Assembly: GCA_024641545.1 (NCBI GenBank)
Contig: JAHECW010000025.1
Span: 1 to 43,612 of the forward strand
Length of the DNA stretch: 43,612 nucleotides
Origin: Acidobacteriota bacterium
GTDB lineage: Bacteria; Acidobacteriota; Thermoanaerobaculia; Thermoanaerobaculales; Sulfomarinibacteraceae
Direction of reading: 5' to 3'
The notes under the pieces were generated by a model. The model was not told the origin of the DNA. It was given only the letters and a program-made list of their open reading frames with translations, and did not search any database. A program made the translations under genes and the position numbers. This document shows positions 41,636-43,612 of this stretch, piece after piece (the stretch's first letter is position 1; every line of letters starts with the position of its first letter).

Positions 41636-43066
41636 TCAGGTGTCGATCGCGAGAAGGGTGTCGATGACATTCCGGGCGCTGTACGACACCTGTCCGGGCG
41701 GGATGAAACGGGCAATCTCCGCGAGATCGTCTCCCGTGGTGAGGAGCGATTTCTCGACGGCGCCGTCGTTCCGGATCTGGGGGTGGCCGGCGTTGGCCAC
41801 CAGCGCATTGCAGATGCACTTCCGACCGGTCGTGTCCGACTCCGTCCCACCCTTGGCGACGTAGGTGGTGATGGGTTCGGAGGCGCACCGGTAGCCGTAC
41901 TTCCCGTCATCCTTGCGATACACCTCGCGCAGATAACCGAGATCACAGATGCGGGTGCGCGAAAGATAGGTGTTCTCTTCGGACAGGCCGCCGTCCAACT
42001 GAGCCACCTTGAATGGGAAGCCGGTCGGTGAGGCACGGCGATCGGTGACCACCCGGGCGATTCCGGCGGCCGCCTCGCGGAGCAGGTCCCGTCGGTATTC
42101 CTCCGCGAGCCCGGATTCGTCGCAGAGCGCGAAAGCGGTTCCGACCTGGATCCCGGCGCCGCCGGCCGCCAACGCCTCACGCAGCTTTTCGGCAGACCCG
42201 CAGCCGCCGGCGACCCAGAACGGGAGTCCCAGTTCGCGGATTTTTTCGAGATCGACCACGTCCTTGTCGCCGTAGAGCGGCTCATCGCGTTCGTTGACCC
42301 GAAGCGTGCCGCGAGGGGGTGCGTTGTGGCCGCCGGCGGTGGGACCCTCGATGACGAATCCGTCGACCGTACCGTTGGACCTCCGCAGCATGGTCACCGC
42401 CAGTACATTGGACGCGATGATCGGGAGAAATCTCGGGCGGGCGAGCGGAGCGTGGTCACCCTCCATGAAGTCCCGCGGAACAAACCGCGCGAGGGTGTCG
42501 TCGCCGGGTCGTGATCCGGCGATGCTGATGCCGTAGGAAACCGGCTCGTGACGAGAAAGGCCGTCCAGCACTCCGGGAATCATGGTCGGAATCCCGGCGC
42601 CCATGATGACGTAGGCGGCACCGGCCAACATGGCGCCGTAGATCGACGGAAGGTGGGGGAGTTGGATCTTCTCCAGATAGTTGATGCCGACGTCGTGGTC
42701 GTGCCCGTCGCGGGCCAGAAAAACCTCCACGAAATTACCCAGGATGCAGAGCTCGTGGAGTTTTCTCGGCCCGACCATTTTGTGAAGCGGGATGGTCGCA
42801 TAGGGTCTGCCGTCGGCTTTGCCGCCGGCGATGTAGAACTTCTCCAGAGCACGTCTTGCCATGTCGGGAAACGGGAAAGCCTGCAATGCGCGGCGAACGT
42901 GGCCGCCGACGTCCCCGTCCTGGAGGCGTCTGATCATCACGATCTCGAGGGCGACACCGGATACCACGCCGAGTTGACCGAGCATCGAAACGGTCCGCGC
43001 AAGACGCCAATCCGAGATCGCGACACCCATTCCGCCCTGAATGATTTTCGGGTAGTCGACCTTCAC
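41636..43066 (-). CDS. Nitronate monooxygenase / FabK-like FMN oxidoreductase
   Basis: A 476-aa protein starting at GTG 43066, where the family N-terminus PKIIQGGMGVAIS begins; no good ribosome site is seen. Barrel motifs follow in order: LGVVSGVALE, GAAYVIMGAGIPT, VDGFVIEGPTAGGHNAPP, LPFWVAGGCGSAEKLREALAAGGAGIQVGTAF. These are FMN-binding and catalytic segments of the 2-nitropropane dioxygenase/nitronate monooxygenase family; the GGHN His is the usual active-site residue. It is about 100-150 residues longer than simple nitronate monooxygenases. The extra C-terminal part contains Cys pairs (RKCICNALVANAG) of unknown purpose. Detoxification of nitronates or an enoyl-thioester reductase role are both possible. 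Confidence 0.87.
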   Translation of the reverse strand: MKVDYPKIIQGGMGVAISDWRLARTVSMLGQLGVVSGVALEIVMIRRLQDGDVGGHVRRALQAFPFPDMARRALEKFYIAGGKADGRPYATIPLHKMVGPRKLHELCILGNFVEVFLARDGHDHDVGINYLEKIQLPHLPSIYGAMLAGAAYVIMGAGIPTMIPGVLDGLSRHEPVSYGISIAGSRPGDDTLARFVPRDFMEGDHAPLARPRFLPIIASNVLAVTMLRRSNGTVDGFVIEGPTAGGHNAPPRGTLRVNERDEPLYGDKDVVDLEKIRELGLPFWVAGGCGSAEKLREALAAGGAGIQVGTAFALCDESGLAEEYRRDLLREAAAGIARVVTDRRASPTGFPFKVAQLDGGLSEENTYLSRTRICDLGYLREVYRKDDGKYGYRCASEPITTYVAKGGTESDTTGRKCICNALVANAGHPQIRNDGAVEKSLLTTGDDLAEIARFIPPGQVSYSARNVIDTLLAIDT

Positions 43067-43137
43067 AGATCGAGCAGCTTACCAGCCGCCGAGATCACCG
43101 GAAAGTCAGACTGCGGCAACCGAATGCTTCACCAGGC

Positions 43138-43612
43138 TCAGCTGTCGGAGAAGTCGTTATCGAGCACGATCCGGTAGCGCGCCTTGCCCGCCCGCAGGTG
43201 GTCCATGGCATCGTTGACGCTGCTGAGTGGGAAGTGCTCGGTCTGGGCCTCGATGCCGTGGCGGGCGCAGAATTCGAGCATGGTGGCGGTGGTCGCCGGT
43301 GAACCGAGCGGTGAACCTGAAACGCTCTTCTGACCGGCGAGCAGGGTGAAGGCCGGGATCGGGAGAGGCGACGGCACCGCGCCGACCGAGTGAAGTCGAC
43401 CGCGCGGGCCGAGCGCCGCGAGGTAGGCGTTCCAGTCAAGGTCGACGTTGACCGTGGACAGAATGAAGTCGAGGCTGCCGCCGACGGCCCCGAGCTGGGC
43501 GGCGTCACGCGAGCTGACCACGTGGTGCGCACCCATTTCCCGTGCCTCGTCGGCCTTGGCGTCGGTGGAGGTGAAGGCGGTGACCTCGCAGCCCCACTTG
43601 TTGAGGAACTGC
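43138..43612 (-). CDS. Zinc-type alcohol dehydrogenase, YahK/cinnamyl-alcohol type (5' end cut by window edge)
   Basis: The gene enters from the right edge, and only the last 157 codons are visible. They encode the later part of the NAD(P)-binding domain (FLNKWGCEVTAFTSTDAKADEAREMGAHHVVSSRD) and the C-terminal catalytic domain (FILSTVNVDLDWNAYLAALGPRGRLHSVGA...ARYRIVLDNDF). This is the pattern of the NADP-dependent cinnamyl alcohol/YahK branch of medium-chain dehydrogenases. The zinc-binding N-terminal half lies outside. It ends 71 bases before the next gene on the same strand begins and may be in the same transcript. Confidence 0.9.
   Translation of the reverse strand, partial: QFLNKWGCEVTAFTSTDAKADEAREMGAHHVVSSRDAAQLGAVGGSLDFILSTVNVDLDWNAYLAALGPRGRLHSVGAVPSPLPIPAFTLLAGQKSVSGSPLGSPATTATMLEFCARHGIEAQTEHFPLSSVNDAMDHLRAGKARYRIVLDNDFSDS

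Overview
The window is high-GC DNA from a Gram-negative-type bacterium. Secretory signal peptides, a lipobox, a Tat leader, periplasmic c-type cytochromes and very large secreted adhesin-like proteins all point to an outer envelope with extensive export. Phylum cannot be fixed from sequence alone. The C-terminal DGFESGDTSxW signature, a DUF6599-type lipoprotein and choice-of-anchor-Q-like ends are, from memory, common in Acidobacteriota-like and deltaproteobacteria-like metagenomic genomes, so that is only a guess. No tRNA, rRNA, CRISPR array or insertion sequence was seen.

Layout. (1) 1-518 (minus): truncated secreted protein with a MopE-type metal-binding motif. (2) 862-6878 (plus): a tightly overlapping copper-handling operon: NosL-type chaperone, small anchored protein, FtsX-type ABC permease, ABC ATPase, eight-helix membrane protein, SCO1/SenC, and a cytochrome c fused to a periplasmic-binding-protein fold. 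(3) 6879-7407: long regulatory region with TGTCTCA/TGAGACA sites, a possible IHF site and a well-matched sigma-54 promoter. (4) 7408-17229: a 1737-aa secreted prealbumin/SdrD-like plus beta-helix protein, then three consecutive cupredoxin proteins A, B and C, closed by two hairpins, one a good intrinsic terminator. (5) 17423-29980: lipoprotein, secreted subtilase, and two large tandem paralogous surface proteins. (6) 30046-33036 (minus): small secreted protein, tiny Cys-rich protein behind a second sigma-54 promoter, and a sigma-54 activator with a Cys-rich PAS domain. (7) 33466-43612: mostly metabolic or redox genes: APH-like kinase with acyl-CoA dehydrogenase, membrane protein, DUF6599 lipoprotein with Fe-S aldo/keto reductase, FAD dehydrogenase, tetraheme surface cytochrome, nitronate monooxygenase-like protein and a truncated zinc alcohol dehydrogenase.

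The most interesting content is regions 2-4 with region 6. Protein A carries one half of a multicopper oxidase active site (HWHG and HCH plus a complete type-1 copper set). Protein B carries the other half (HPFHHHG and HSH, with Cys replaced by Ser). Protein C keeps the fold but lost the ligands. Three two-domain polypeptides would give six cupredoxin domains with a single trinuclear copper site formed between subunits: a split, ceruloplasmin/MnxG-like oxidase. The upstream operon supplies plausible copper-insertion and electron-transfer factors, and the sigma-54 activator with shared operator-like sites could switch the system on. Substrate (Mn(II), Fe(II), Cu(I), phenolics or other) cannot be read from the sequence.
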